DNA of 64,000 bases, taken from positions 199,866,143 to 199,930,142 of the forward strand of contig NC_071387.1 in assembly GCF_022682495.2 (NCBI RefSeq), written 5' to 3'. The position numbers and the translations under genes are program-made. Under the pieces are notes generated by a model. The model was not told the origin of the DNA, did no database searches, and was given only the letters and a program-made list of their open reading frames with translations. Source of the DNA: Desmodus rotundus. Lineage: Eukaryota; Chordata; Mammalia; Chiroptera; Phyllostomidae. Below are positions 8,613-21,613 of the stretch, piece by piece; position 1 is the first letter of the stretch, and each line of letters opens with the position of its first letter.

Positions 8613-10807
8613 AGTGTCCCTTTGGGTATCTCATTTGATACTTAGGATAGCCAATGACTTAGGAAGATTTTATCACTCACTTTAGAGCTGGGGGCCAGGA
8701 CAGGGTCAATCTGAAGTGTGTACAGTTTGAGGGTTGCACCCGCCTCCCCCACCCCGCCCCGGACCCAGAGGGTTGAGGGCTTGGACGGCACCTTGTGGAA
8801 ACCTGTTGAAACTAAGGTGAGGTCTGGATGAGCCAGGGGCAGTGCTTGGCTGGGGAGACATTTTTTCTCCTCTGCTCCCCACTGAGCTGCAGCTGCCAGC
8901 TCCCACACCAGAGAGGAGCTCCCTGTTCTGCACAAACGGCTCCACAGTCTGCAGGAAGTTATCAAGGACACTTGTCCCCTCTGGACAGTATCATCCAGTC
9001 CCCCCACCACGACCGGCAGCACCAGAGTCTCCCGGTGGGAACCAGCTCTGCCGAGCTGTGTGCTCCCAGTGGCAGGGTAATGTTGGGTGGGGCAAACATC
9101 GGTGTGCAGCTGTGAGTACGAGAAACAGAGTTTCTTCTTGTATTATTGTTTGTTAATTGTTGCATTATTTTCCATAGGAACAACTGTAAGCTGGTTTCTG
9201 CCCCAGCCTGTGTATCAGATGTCTGCCTCCCATGGGGGACACCCAGGGAAGGGTGTGAGGCCTCTGATGGGTGAATGAGCTGTCTGTTCCTTAGGACCTG
9301 AAGTGCTGAGCGAACACCCGGATGGAGGGAATAGCTGGGGGTCCTCATCAGAGCCAGCACGTGCCTGTGGGAGATGTCCCTGCTGGGCCTCTTCATGCCC
9401 AGTCCTGCCCCTTCCTCACCCTCTTGCCGATTCATAAATGAGGGCCAGTTGTCATTGTTCACAAGCAAGAGCTGTGCCCGATCCTGAGGCTGGCAGGTGA
9501 CCCTTCCTTTCAGCACCTGTGGGAGCAGACCTTCTCTGAGGCCGCCCCTCCGGCCCTTGACCTCGAGAGGACTGCCCGGGGAGGTGCAGCCTGGGGACCT
9601 CCCTTTAGGGCCAGTTCTCATGTTTTTCTTAGAAAAGGTTTTGCAGGAGTCTCAGGAAGTTTCTCTTTGAAATGGGCATTATTTGTCATCTCCCAACCCC
9701 GGTATACCCTCCTTGTGGGAGAGAAGGCAGATGACAAGAAAATGGTACATTAAGCACATACCCCACCTTCCTGGAAATGTTATACATTGAACAATTATTA
9801 GCTAATTAGTAACAAAGAAGGCACCACTGAGTTATTTTCTCCACTCTTTTATACTGAAAACAGATTGCTTCTATGACTTTGTGTCCATATATAACCCAAA
9901 ATGTGCACAGTAAACATAGGCAAGGCCTAGCATGTTATGCACACCGAGATCATATAGTAGGTGTTAGATAGGATTGTAATATGTTGATTTTTGCATATCT
10001 GACATACTGAACACCTGGTGACTCTCCCATTTAACACAGCCCCTGACCCCTCTCCCCCATCTCTTTTTCCTATCCCCTCACGCTGATGTGGTTTTATTTG
10101 TGGTGAGTATCTGTACTAGATTTTTTTCTTAAACACTTTCACTTGTTTACCTTTTTACCCTCAGCCTCCTCCCTGGGGCACACAGGGCAGTGGCTCGGCT
10201 TCGTTCACCTCGGCTCTGTCTATGGAACAGGTACGGACTTAGGTGCTCAAACACTTGTGATTAGATGGATGTCTTGCACACAGCAGGTTCTTAAGAAGAG
10301 TGTGTTCAATGAGTGTGTGTTTGGATGAACTAACACAAGCAAGCATATATGTAGGTACCATAGGTAAGAAAGTAGAAATCAAACTCCAAAGGATTTTAAA
10401 AGGCTAGGTAAAGAGTAGCACATCATGCCCACGTGGTGCGGGCTGGCAGGTTACTTCTCCTCTGTAGTGGAGCTACATTAAGGAGTCCTCAGGGAGCGGA
10501 TCAAGACCTCCAGGCACTGAGCCTCAGCGGCCATTTCTACGACACCTGCTGCCACTGTCAGCCCATCTCTACAACCGGCAGGGGTGAGGGGAGGAAAGGG
10601 GAAGGGGCCGCAGGGAGGGCATTTCCTTTTGCTTTGTCAACAACTGGTACCTTCAACATAGTGTCCTTCTTATCAAGCATAAAACTCTGGGTATAATTTT
10701 AGCTCATGCTTAGAAAGTGTTGGGGGTTAAATGATGTTCTGGTAAAAGATCTGTGATTGAGAGGAAAGAGAAATCCAAACAGGATTGGAAGAAGGGCAGG
10801 TAAGAAA

Positions 10808-11000
10808 GGGTCTGGTGGGACCCCTCTGACTTTGGAGTCAGACAGACCTGGCTTTGAATCCCCAGCTGTTCCTGCTGGGTTTGTGCCTTGGCCCAGATTT
10901 CTTCATCATTCTTTATTCTTCTGTCTCTTCCTCTGTGAAATGGGATAATGGTACTCACATGTCTGGTTGAAGATGAAAGGAGATAATCACTTAAAGCATC
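10808..11000 (+). repeat. MIR SINE
   Basis: Contains the MIR core words 'ttggagtcagacagacctgg' and 'cctctgtgaaatgggataatgg' in the right order and spacing. Confidence 0.85.
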
Positions 11001-11864
11001 AGACATCTTCAGCTTTAAAGAATTGCAATTGAGGGGAATAAAAAGCAAAGAGGGGAAAAAGAAAGTTTAGAGAAAGAGGAAAGATGAGGAGAAAATGGAG
11101 ATAAAATTGATCGTACTAGGGAAAGGAAAAGGGTTTCCTACCCCCAATTCAAAGTTGTGAGGCCCAGGGTCCCACTGTGGCACATGCAAGTGTTGATAGC
11201 TACTCATTCTCGTGTTTGCGTGGGACATTACTGAAGGCGTGGTGGGGTTCTCATGGAGCGGGATACGCATGCAAATCGCAAACACATAGGACATAATGCA
11301 TGAAGCCAGCAATGGCCGGCTACCCCAGGTCCTCTCCCAGGTTCTGCTGGAAAGAGAAGAGAGTTGAGTGGGAGAAGAGGACCAGGGTCAAGTCCCAGTT
11401 TCCCGGAAGTCTCGGGGTTAATGACTGCACTTCTCTGAGTCTCAGTCTCCATGGCAGTGATGGAGAGGCTAGTCCCCCCTCCCAGGGCACGGTGGAAATG
11501 TGTCTGTTAAAGTAGTCATCATTGAGCATCTATATATTGCAGTTAATACTTTCCTTTGAGTTGCTTTCCTTTTATTTCTTCTTTATATTACAGCTAAGGT
11601 AGCATGTTGTTTTTATTTTGAAAGTTACCTACCAGTTTTTATTACCTACGAATTTCACTTCAGGACAAAAGGGGCATTGGAAAATCCTGGACGCAAGAGG
11701 GGGGCATTGGATCTGCTAGGGTGAGACCCACTGTATTAGATGACCCGTGTCTAAGATCCCTTGCAGGTCTAACATTCCAGAATTCCAGGCAACAGGCTCC
11801 AGAGCTTGGCCTTCTCCCTCTCCCTGACCCTCTGCAGCCCCCCCGCCCCCTGGTGTCCACTCAC

Positions 11865-11958
11865 AGCTCAGGCTCAGGGAAGGGCACGTCTTGCGAGTCC
11901 TGGGTGAGGAAGTCTCCAGGTGCAAAGTTCTTGGCACAAGTCTCCAGGCCAGAGTCAT
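11865..11958 (-). CDS. AGXT2: AGXT2 coding exon 1 (start codon, mitochondrial presequence)
   Basis: ATG at 11956-11958 on the minus strand, purine at -3. It encodes MTLAWRLVPRTLHLETSSPR and then TRKTCPSLSLS (31 codons plus 1 nt) before a GTGAGT donor at 11864. Mouse Agxt2 starts MSLAWRTLQKAFYLETS and human MTLIWRHLLRPLCLVTS, so the identity is clear. The peptide is rich in R, L and S and free of acidic residues except one, as expected for a mitochondrial targeting presequence. An open frame continues past the donor, but splicing to exon 2 restores the family sequence. The 5' UTR and promoter lie at higher coordinates; I cannot place the transcription start. Confidence 0.94.
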
Positions 11959-13249
11959 CTCTCCTAGTCAGGAAGCAAATCCCCATGGAAGCCGGTCAGA
12001 GGAAGAGCTCCGACTGCTCACCCCCAGGCTGGACTTTGAGATTAGGATGGAAGGGGAGGAGCTCTGGAAGGGACTCCAGGGGTGGGGACTGCCACCACTT
12101 CCCACAAGCCCAGAGCTTTTAGGGCTGGCAAAGTGCCTGAGGGAGAGGGGACAGAAGGCAGTGGGAGCAGGGAAGGAGGGAGAGAGCGGAGAGAGAAGGC
12201 AGGCGGGCAAAGTGAAGGTGTTCTGGACTTGTTTTGTCAGTTTTGTGTTTCATCAGGGTCTCACGGGGTGAGCTTCTCTCTGCAGGTGGATGGCGATGTG
12301 CGGAAGGCTCAGAGACTGAGAAGGAGGATGTCAATGAGAAAGAGAGAATACTGTGCATGAAGTGAATGGAAAAAGGACTTGGTTTTGGTATTGAGGGCTC
12401 TCAGAGGAAGACAAGAAGGATGGATAGGGGAGGGGCATTCAAGGGGAGGGAGAGGGCTCTGGGCAGCTGGACATCCCCTTAGGTGCCTGAGAGAGGCAAG
12501 AAGCTGAGAGCTGAGAGTTAGGGTGCTTTGTTTTTATTGCATTTTAGTTTCTAAAATTCCCTCTTGTCATTCTTGCCTCCCCCTTCCCTAGTCTCCCCAG
12601 GCAGCTATTTAGTGTGTTTAAGATGTATCTTTTTGTCAGTCTGCATTCTTGTTACACATGTACTATTGGTGGTAAATGCATGTTTAGTTTATGCAAATAT
12701 GTGTCCTTTCTGTCTCGCACTGAGAGCCGTGTTTCTAAGACCCATCCGGGTTGCTCTGAGTGTCTTTCTTTCAGGTTCCCAAATATTGTCAGGGAGAATG
12801 ACTGTGCCTTTGCATGGTGTTGCCAAAGGGGGACAGTGACAAAAGCAACTGGGGCTGGGGGATGTGAGGGATGGTGTGAGCTCACCAGCTGTGGGAATGA
12901 CCCATGTCAGTGAGGCCAGGGGTGCACACCCTCCTCCTGGGGTGCCTAATCTGTCACGCTGTCGCACAGAGGTGAGAAAATATTGAGTTCCTAAGTCTGG
13001 CATCTGTTCTTCACCTCCTTGGGCTGTGATCAGCTTTGTCCTTGTGAACTCCGCAGGCTGCAAGCTCCTTTGGCTTGAGATTTTTCTTAGGCTGTGACTT
13101 TAGCTACCCAGCAGAGGCACTCAGTGACACCAGTGGCTGCCTAGGGTGGGAACGCAAACTATTGCATCGCAGAGCTGCACACTGAGAGGGTGTGTCTTTT
13201 TTATTGAACAGGAAAAAATTTATTCTGATTACCATGGCAATATATGGTT

Positions 13250-13305
13250 TTTTAAAAAAATTTTATTATTATTCAATTACAGTTATACAACTCCCCATCC
13301 CTCCA
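13250..13305 (-). mobile_element. Short L1 3' tail fragment
   Basis: 'ttttattattattcaattacagtta' is the antisense of the bat L1 3' terminus seen at 22930-22978 and 60565-60600. It is very truncated and followed by a short (AT) run at 13312-13327. Confidence 0.6.
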
Positions 13306-13559
13306 GCCCAATTATATATATATATATGGGTTTTTTGTGTGTGAAAACAAACACACTCAAGTCTAAAGACACAAAATCAAGAGAGTAAAATCACAATTAA
13401 CCTGACCATTATATTTTAGAGAGGACTCCATCAGAAATCTTTTTACATATGTATACCTGTGTGTATACATGCCATTTTATAAACTGCCTATAGTCAATAA
13501 TGTAGCTTTTCATACAAAAATATAATTTTTCACAAAAATATAAACCTGAGTCGCCTGTC

Positions 13560-14640
13560 CTAATTTTTTCATGATATTCCATTATGTATTTAATTTTGGG
13601 ATGTTCTTGGCCGTTATTACTTCACCTATTTTGTCTCTGTTTTTTCCTCTCTTTCTAGTATTTCCATTACACATATATTATACCTTTTGAAATTGTTCCA
13701 CGGTTTTTGAAGGTTCTGTTGTGTTTCTTCCTACTCATTTTTCTCATTGCATTTCAGTTTGGGAAGTTCCATTGCCTGTCTGCAAGTTCACTGACCATTT
13801 CCTCAGCCGTGTCTGGTCTGTGAATGAGCCCGTCAACAACAGTCTTCATTGCCGTTACAGAGTGTTCGATTCCTAGTGTTTCCTTTGGACTGTTCCTTAG
13901 AGTTTCCACCATTCTGCTTACATTACCCATTTGGTCTTATATATCTGTTTGTCTCATTGGAGTCATTAGCTTTACTTATAGCTATTTTAGATTGTCTGAG
14001 GACTCCAAAATCTGTGCCATATCTAAGCGTGACTTGAATGCTTACTTTGTCTCTTCAGACTGTGTTTTTTCCCTGTCCTTTTTGTACCACTTGCTACTTT
14101 GTGATGACATTTGGTAAGTAAGTAAGCCCTTAGTGTGAGATTTTATGTTCCTCTGGTTGGGAGCTGGATGTATTTAATGTTAGCTGCACTTGTAGGTGCC
14201 AGAGGGGTCAAATTCCCTCAGTGTCCTTGTGACCTCTCTTGTCTTAGGGCTTTCCTAAGAGTTCCCCCTTAACTAGAATCCTTTTTATTGTACTGGTGCC
14301 CTGAAATCTTATCATGGGACCTCAATCTTTTGGCCAGCCTATGTCTCTGGACTCTCAGCTTTACATGCATTTCTCCAGTAGTGTAACCTAAAAAAATTTC
14401 CACCATCTACACCTTTCTTTGGCTTCAGTTTTTCCAATCTATTTCCTTGAAGCCAGTATCCCTGTTGAGTATTTTTTCCCCCTTTTTCGGATGAGACAGG
14501 AAGATGAGACAGGACCTCGGGGGAATGGCCCTTACATAGTGGATGTCCTCCCCCAGAGCAACGGAGGGATCATCATCACGAAAATGGTGATGCTCCTCTA
14601 GGTACAGCCCATAAAAGCTTAGCATCCTTCTAAGAATGTG
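13560..14640 (+). mobile_element. Old L1 (L1M-type) 3' region fragment
   Basis: Text such as 'gtaggtgccagaggggtcaaattccctcagtgtcc' (14194-14228) matches the ancient mammalian L1 3' UTR pattern. A related piece in opposite orientation lies at 19230-19620. No open frame is expected. The exact subfamily cannot be told by eye. Confidence 0.55.
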
Positions 14641-15112
14641 GCAACCAGAGTGTTTCTCATTTTCACACTACTCCACACCAGTCCTCCAGCAACTTGTTGA
14701 AATTACTGTTTAAGAAGTGTTTCTACCAGTTATGGCTCAGGTGACTTTTGCTCCAGGTTAAACAAGGCTTGGCTGTAAGTCTTGGGATTTGCCTCTATCC
14801 CTGGATTTCAGAGTGACAATTCACTCTGCAACCTCACTTCTTGGATGGATTTAAAAAAATCATTGGTTTTCGGTTTGTCCAGCTTCATCTTGTAAAAATG
14901 GGAATGACAACTTGCAAGCTTGTTGCATGTTGAAGATAAAGCTAGAAGCCTTCATTTATTTTATGCAATAAGTCCCTACTGATGGAAAGCTTTATTTTCT
15001 CTAACATCATAGGACATAGAATTTTATGCACTGTGCTAATTATGTTTTTCTCTGGGTAAATTTCTTGAAGAGAAATTTCTAAGTCCAAGTGTATGCACAT
15101 TTTATTTATTCA

Positions 15113-15303
15113 TTTAAACATCACCCAAGGATATATTTATTGATTTGAGGGAGAGAGAGAAACATCAATTGGTTGCCTCCCATACAAGTGCCAGTCAGGG
15201 ATCGGGCCCACAACCTAGGCATGTGTCCTGACTGGAGATCGAACCTACAGCCTTTTGGTGTGTGGGACGATGCTCCCACCAACTGAAACACTCAGCCAGG
15301 GCC
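15113..15303 (-). mobile_element. Bat SINE (Ves-like)
   Basis: Antisense SINE: AT-rich tail and 'gagggagagagagaaacatcaattgg' at the left, then the B-box complement 'ggagatcgaacctacag', and the head complement 'ctcagccagggcc' at the right end. Confidence 0.88.
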
Positions 15304-16573
15304 ATATGTACATTTTGAATGCACTCCAGTGAGATGGCATCAGTTTATAATTTAACTAACATTGCACAAAACTGTTTCCCAAGATATTGGGTCTTTTGGT
15401 TTCTTTAGAATTACTATGATATCCACTGAAACTGAAAACTCAGGTGGCGAGGAAACTTAGATTCCCTCCAGAGTATCATCGTCAGTCTAGGAGTCACCTG
15501 ACATATCATCCAGGATCTCTTACCGTAGGTTCACAGAAAACATTCCTATCAAATAGCTGTTATCTGTCAGTAATAAGGGACTTTAATAAGACACGTGTGC
15601 TATGGATCCTTTTCTTTTTTCCCCTCCAAGCAGATCAGGTGTAGTTTCCTCCATTTTACATAAAAGAGGAGAAGATGAGGATCTGCCCCAGTTTACAGGC
15701 CTGGTAACAGGGGGGGTAGGACATCAGTCTCTCGCCATCTCAGTTTCCCAAATAATGAATTACTATGAAGGTACAGATGTATTTCATCTGGTGGGGAAAT
15801 GTGGGAATTTCTTTTTGAAAAAGATAATTGGAAAATGGGAAAGCATGGAAATTCTGTTGTCATGTTAATGATTAAAGGGGAGTTTTTTTTGTTGTTGTTG
15901 TATACAGGTTAATTAATGATTTATCAGTTAAGTCCTGAGTGAAACTGAACTTCGCTTTATGCCCCCAGTCCTTCAACAATAAAAGAACAGGGTCTTCTAA
16001 GAGTTATTGAGGATAAATAAACAGTTTTTCCAAAGTGATCCTTTCTCTTTCCTACTTCATTTAGAAGTCATGGAATTGAAGGAAATGGAAAAATTGGGAG
16101 GGATTTCAGATGAAACCCAATTTACAGAAAACCTCACATTACAGCTATTGCCTTTCACAGTGAATTAACTATGAGGATGGTGTGTACAGGGTGTTTAGAC
16201 TGAGGTGCAGAGGTGGCAGGTGTGTTAGAAGAGAATAATTGCATGAAGTTGTGGCTCAGATATGAATACCATAACCCTGTAGTCAGTTTCATGTAGTCAC
16301 AATTGTCTTGAAAAATGGTGCTGAATCAAAGTCCTTTCATTTATTTATCAGGACAAACTCTATGGGCAAAGCTCATCCGCAGTTATTGGACTTAATATTA
16401 TTTAAAATCCATCTGGTGAGACCTCAGACACATATGTTATTTCAGCTTTCCCATTAGACTGTAATTCCCAGAAGGGAGGAAGTATGCCCAGCACACAGTG
16501 TACATTAAGTGCTGTTCAACGGTGGGTATGGTTGAGTGACTAACAGATAACTTAATTGAGGAAGACTTGTATT

Positions 16574-16589
16574 TAAAAGGAGGGTCATG
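16574..16589. repeat. Left target-site duplication of HAL1 copy B
   Basis: taaaaggagggtcatg lies directly 5' of the HAL1 start. Its partner, with one mismatch, is not after this element's own 3' tail but beside the tail of the inverted copy C (20596-20611, reverse complement). Confidence 0.75.
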
Positions 16590-19215
16590 GGAAATCTGGT
16601 CAAGATGGTGGCATAGGTAAACACAGCTTACCTCCTCGCACAACCACATCAAACTTACAACTAAAACATAGAACAACCATCACACAGAACCATCAGAAAT
16701 AAAACTGAATGCAAGTCTGACAACTATGGAATTAAAGAAACCACATCCATACACACTGTGGAAGGGGCAAAGATGCAGATCAAGCTGGTCCCACACCCTC
16801 ATGTGGTGGATAAAAACTATGGAGGGATATCTCATGAGTGAGGAGCCCAGCCCCACACCAAGCCCCCCAGCCTAGATTTCCAGTGCCAGGAAGATTAGTC
16901 CCCAAAATTACTGGCCTCAAAACCAGCAGGATTTGAGTCTGTGGAAGAAACTACTGGAGTTCCAAGCAGTTCCCCTTAAAGAATCCACATACAGATTTAT
17001 TCAGCTTCACTCCCTCTGAGCTCCAGCATTGGAATAGCAGCTTGAAAGGCACCAGAGGGAGGGGGGAGGGGGCACTGAAGTGTCTGGTGTCAAGGTGAGG
17101 GCTGTGGGATAGCTTTCTCCCAGACAGACAGGCAGGCTGAGGCCATTGTCCCTATCCTGAGCCCTCCCACTACAGAGCCACAGAACCAGAAGGCAGGTAC
17201 CATATCTGAGACGCCATAAAGCTGGGTAACACTATTTGCCCTGCCTTTGAGATTCTCTGAGCATCCATCCCACCCAATTTATGGCCCAACAAAACTGTTA
17301 ACTGTGACTTTTCTGTATGAATGGCTGGTCTTGGTGCATGCTCCACAACTTTCTAAATCCTATCGAACAACCAAGGGCCAGACTCAGTGAGGCCTAGGCC
17401 CCGTACCTCCTGCTAAGAGGCACCAGGCTGAGCACTGGCAATAGCCAGCCTAGATTCACAGCTTGGCTTTGCCTGGGAATCTCCAAGCCCAGCATAAGTA
17501 GCAGACACCTCAGATTGCTTTGTACCTCAGGCTGGGTGGCCCTGGGAAAAATACAACTTGGGACTGACTTAGGCCTGCACCACCTGGGAAATGCCAGAGC
17601 CTGCAAACTCAGTGGACAGCTACAGACCATGTTGGAACACCACCACCCTGTCCCTGCACAGCTGATCCTCCACAGAGGGTGGAGGCTGGTGGTCAGTGGT
17701 CACAGCCAAACCTTGTAGCTGACTGGCCTGGGTAAATCCTCCCCACTGACCTGCCAACAGCAACCAAGGCTCAACTACAAGAGAAGGGTGTACTCAGCCC
17801 ACACAGTGGGAGCACCTTGAGTGCCCAGCTTGAGTGATAGGGGAGACTGTGCCACTGGACCCTACAGGACACCTACTACATTAGGTCACACTACCAAGAC
17901 ATGGAGTCACAGCAGCTCTACCTAATGCATAGAAACAAACACAGGGAGGCTGCCAAAATGAGGAGACAGAGAAACATGGCCCAAAGGAAAGAACAGATCA
18001 AAACTCCAGAAAAAAGAGCTACACAAAATGGAGATAAGCCACCTATCAGATGCAGAGTTCAAAACACTAGTTATAAGGATGCTCAACGAACTTAGTGAGG
18101 ACCTCAGCAGCATAAAAAGATCCAGTCAGAAATGAAGGATGCTAATTGAAATAAGGAAAAATTTGCAGGGAAACAATAGTAGAGTGGATGAAGCTGAGAA
18201 TCAAATCAATGCTATGGAACATAGGAAGAAAAAAACAACCAAGCACAACAACAAGATGAAAAAGAAATACAAAAACAATGAGGGTAGTATAAGCAGCCTC
18301 TGGGACAACTTCAAGAGGTCCAACATACACATCACAGGGGTGCCAGAAAAAGAGAAAGAGCAAGAAATTGGAAATATTTGAAAAAATAATGAAAGAAAAC
18401 TTCCCCAACTCGGTGAAGGAAATAGATATGCAAGTCCAGGAAGCACAGGGAGTCCCAAACAAGATGGATGCAAAGAGGCCCACTCCAAGACATATCATAA
18501 TTAAAATGCCAAAGATTAAAGATAAAGAGACAATCTTAAAAGCAGCAAGAGAAAAGAAGGTAGTTACCTACAGAGGAGTTCCCAAGAGACTGTCAGCTGA
18601 TTCCCCAAAAGAAACTTTGCAGGCTAGAAGGGATTGGCAAGAAATACTCAAAGTCATGGAAAGCAGGGACCTACAGCCAAAATTGTTCTACCCAGCAAAG
18701 CTATCATTTAGAATCAAAGGGCAGATAAAGAGCTCCTCAGATAAGAAAAACCTGAAGGAGTTCATCATCATCAAGCCATTATTATATGAAATGTTAAAGG
18801 GGCTTATTTAACAAAAAGAAGAGCAAAACTATGAACAATAAAATGGCAACAAACACGTATCTAACAACAATTGAACCAAAAAAACAAACTAAGCAAAAAA
18901 GAACAGAGTTATGGTTACAGAGAGCATTTTGAAGGTTGCCAGATGGGAGGGACTGTGTAGGAATGGGTGAAGAGGTGAGGGGATTAAGAAGTACAAATAG
19001 GCAGTTACAGAATAGCCATGGGGAAGTAAAGTACAGCATGGGAAATGGAGAAGCCAAAGAACTTGTACACATGACCCATGGATGTGAACAATGGTGTGGG
19101 GATTGCCTGAGGGAGTGGGGGTGCTGGGTGGAGGTGGTACAAAGGGAAAAATCAGGACAACTGTAATAACATAATCAATTAAATACACTTAAAAATGAAA
19201 GTAAAATAAATAAAT
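16590..19215 (+). mobile_element. HAL1 copy B, full length, broken ORF1
   Basis: 2.6 kb from the HAL1 5' start ('ctggtcaagatggtggcatagg') through a long 5' UTR (to about 17900), an ORF1 region (17901-18811) and a 3' UTR ending 'acaactgtaataacataatcaatt' with an A-rich tail. No ORF2. From 17812 to about 19192 it is nearly identical to copy C in inverted orientation. Its 5' UTR is clearly longer than that of the copy at 738-2677, so it is a different subfamily. Confidence 0.85.
17901..18811 (+). pseudogene. HAL1 ORF1 remnant of copy B
   Basis: Three overlapping open pieces in different frames (17901-18095, 18139-18381, 18368-18811) together cover L1 ORF1p-like sequence. The last encodes 147 aa with the C-terminal domain (PTPRHIIIKMPKIKDKE, FYPAKLSFRIKGQIK). 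The early part, with the 'NIHITGVPEKEKEQE' RRM start, is separated by frameshifts and stops, so no full protein is made. Confidence 0.8.
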
Positions 19216-19229
19216 AACTGGAGAAATGC

Positions 19230-19620
19230 ATGTGAGGTCACAGTCTTGAGACATAGGCCCACTAAAAGACTGAGGTTAATTCATAAGATTTTAGGGCCCC
19301 AGTAAAATAATATGGATTCTAGTTAAGGAGGTGTTCTTAGGAAAGCCTTAAGACGTCAGAGGACACACACAGAAACAGTACACTAAGGGAATTTGAATAC
19401 TCTGGCACCTGCATTATAACAAATATTAAACGTATCATACTCCCAGTCAGATTAATCTATAATCTCACACTAATGGTTTACTTACCTCAGCATTTCCAAT
19501 GCATCACAATAGGAATAAAACACAGCCTGAAGAGGCAAAGTAAGCATCTGAGCCAAACTCAGATATGACATGGATATTGGAAGCTTTTCCTCTGATCCTA
19601 ATATTGCTATATTAGCTTTC
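19230..19620 (-). mobile_element. Old L1 (L1M-type) fragment in the spacer
   Basis: Antisense to the L1M 3' region seen at 13920-14300: 'gggaatttgaatactctggcacctgc' is the complement of the 'aggtgccagag..tcaaattccc' motif. It forms the left part of the spacer between the inverted HAL1 arms. Confidence 0.55.
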
Positions 19621-19724
19621 TTTCCAGTGCTAATTCTCTAATGAGTCTCTTTCCATTCCTTTACTTTCAACTGCTGTATGTCCTTATGTTTTAAGTGTGT
19701 CTCTTATAAACAACATATACAATA

Positions 19725-20185
19725 GTCCCCCTTACCCACTGATAGCTTCTGATAGTTGCAGTTACCTGCAGTCAATTTCAGTCTGAAAATATTAAATGGA
19801 AAATTCCAGAAATCAACAATTCATAAGTTTTACATTGCGCACTATTCTGAGTAGCATGATAAAATCTTAAGCCACTCCTCTCCATCTGACCCAGGACATG
19901 AATCATTCCTTTGTCCAGCAGATTCACACTGCGTACACTACCCGATTACTAAGTCACTTACTAGCCATCTCAGTCCTCAGATCAGTTACCAGTGAAAGAG
20001 AGAGACCATATTCACATAATTTTTATTATAGTATATTTTGTCAGTTTTATTTTATTATTAGTCGTTGATGTTACTCTCTTACTGTGCCTAGTTATAGATT
20101 AAACTTTATCAGGTATGTATTTATAGGGAAAAATATAGTACATATAAGATTCAATTCTATGCATAGTTAGATTCTGTTTTCTCAT
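19725..20185 (+). mobile_element. Tigger/MER2-like DNA transposon
   Basis: Begins with the terminal-repeat-like 'caatagtcccccttacccactg' and runs through 'gaaaatattaaatggaaaattccag' and 'gcgcactattctgagtagcatgataaaatc', typical of MER2-class Tigger elements. The 3' terminal repeat is lost after about 20185. An oppositely oriented relative is at 45176-45800. Confidence 0.75.
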
Positions 20186-20595
20186 TCTATTTGAAAACTT
20201 TTTCCTTAGGTGATAAATCAGTTCCATTTTTTCATCTGGTACACATTTCCTTTATTTTTCTTTTGAAATCTAAATGTCTTTGCAATTTGCAATTAAATCA
20301 ATTAATTCTGTTATAATTATTAGAGGAACAAGATAGAATTAAAGGTCCTAGAAAGATAATTTACTGTACCTGAGAATCCAGGTATAAGGGCAGCTCTTCC
20401 CCCACACAAAAACACCCTGGACATAGGAAGTCAAATTCTAAGAAATGTCATCCTGCTGTGATTGGAAAAAGCAATATGCGTTGGTTGTGAATTTCAAGCA
20501 ACACATGACTGGAGAAGCCCAACTGTTAAGAGAGAGGCCAATGCACAAAGTATTTCTGCCACGCTTTCTACCAAAAAGAGATTGACATGGATGTT

Positions 20596-20611
20596 CATGG
20601 CCCTCCTTTTA
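20596..20611 (-). repeat. Target-site duplication partner beside HAL1 copy C
   Basis: On the minus strand this reads taaaaggagggccatg, directly after the A-rich tail of HAL1 copy C. It matches 15 of 16 bases of the sequence 5' of HAL1 copy B (16574-16589). Confidence 0.75.
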
Positions 20612-21000
20612 TTTTTCTTTTAATTATATTTAATTGATTATGTTATTACAGTTGTCCTGATTTTTCCCTTTGTACCACCTCCACCCAGCACCCCCACTCC
20701 CTCAGGCAATCCCCACACCATTGTTCACATCCATGGGTCATGTGTACAAGTTCTTTGGCTTCTCCATTTCCCATGCTGTACTTTACTTCCCCATGGCTAT
20801 TCTGTAACTGCCTATTTGTACTTCTTAATCCCCTCACCTCTTCACCCATTCCTACACAGTCCCTCCCATCTGGCAACCTTCAAAATGCTCTCTGTAACCA
20901 TAACTCTGTTCTTTTTTGCTTAGTTTGTTTTTTTGGTTCAATTGTTGTTAGATACGTGTTTGTTGCCATTTTATTGTTCATAGTTTTGCTCTTCTTTTTG

Positions 21001-21444
21001 TTAAATAAGCCCCTTTAACATTTCATATAATAATGGCTTGATGATGATGAACTCCTTCAGGTTTTTCTTATCTGAGGAGCTCTTTATCTGCCCTTTGATT
21101 CTAAATGATAGCTTTGCTGGGTAGAACAATTTTGGCTGTAGGTCCCTGCTTTCCATGACTTTGAGTATTTCTTGCCAATCCCTTCTAGCCTGCAAAGTTT
21201 CTTTTGAGGAATCAGCTGACAGTCTCTTGGGAACTCCTCTGTAGGTAACTACCTTCTTTTCTCTTGCTGCTTTTAAGATTGTCTCTTTATCTTTAATCTT
21301 TGGCATTTTAATTATGATATGTCTTGGAGTGGGCCTCTTTGCATCCATCTTGTTTGGGACTCCCTGTGCTTCCTGGACTTGCATATCTATTTCCTTCACC
21401 GAGTTGGGGAAGTTTTCTTTCATTATTTTTTCAAATATTTCCAA
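21001..21444 (-). pseudogene. HAL1 ORF1 remnant of copy C
   Basis: 147-codon open piece equal to the C-terminal half of L1 ORF1p (RIKGQIKSSSDKKNLKEF, LLYEMLKGLI). It differs by one residue from the matching piece in copy B. The upstream half of ORF1 is broken and carries a tandem duplication. Confidence 0.8.
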
Positions 21445-21511
21445 TTTCTTGCTCTTTCTCTTTTTCTGGCACCCCTGTGATGTGTATGTTGGACCTCTTG
21501 AAGTTGTCTCA

Positions 21512-21613
21512 GAGGCTGATTATACTACCCTCATTGTTTTTGTATTTCTTTTTCATCTTGTTGAGGCTGATTATACTACCCTCATTGTTTTTGTATTTCT
21601 TTTTCATCTTGTT
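21512..21613. repeat. 51-bp tandem duplication inside HAL1 copy C
   Basis: The unit beginning gaggctgattatactaccct occurs at 21512-21562 and again, directly adjacent and identical, at 21563-21613. Copy B has a single unit. 51 bp is a multiple of three, so the ORF1 frame is not shifted by it. Confidence 0.93.

Larger units (their letters stand above)
5307..11864 (-). other. AGXT2: AGXT2 intron 1
   Basis: 6.6-kb intron between coding exons 1 and 2. It holds an L1-like 3' fragment (about 5400-5580), a degraded MIR (about 6130-6260), a GGAA microsatellite (7102-7128), a CA/TG-rich minisatellite (7425-7730), a bat SINE (8402-8612) and a MIR (10808-11000). The remaining parts (5580-6130, 6260-7100, 7730-8400, 8613-10800, 11000-11864) look like unique sequence without a recognisable gene. 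Confidence 0.8.
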
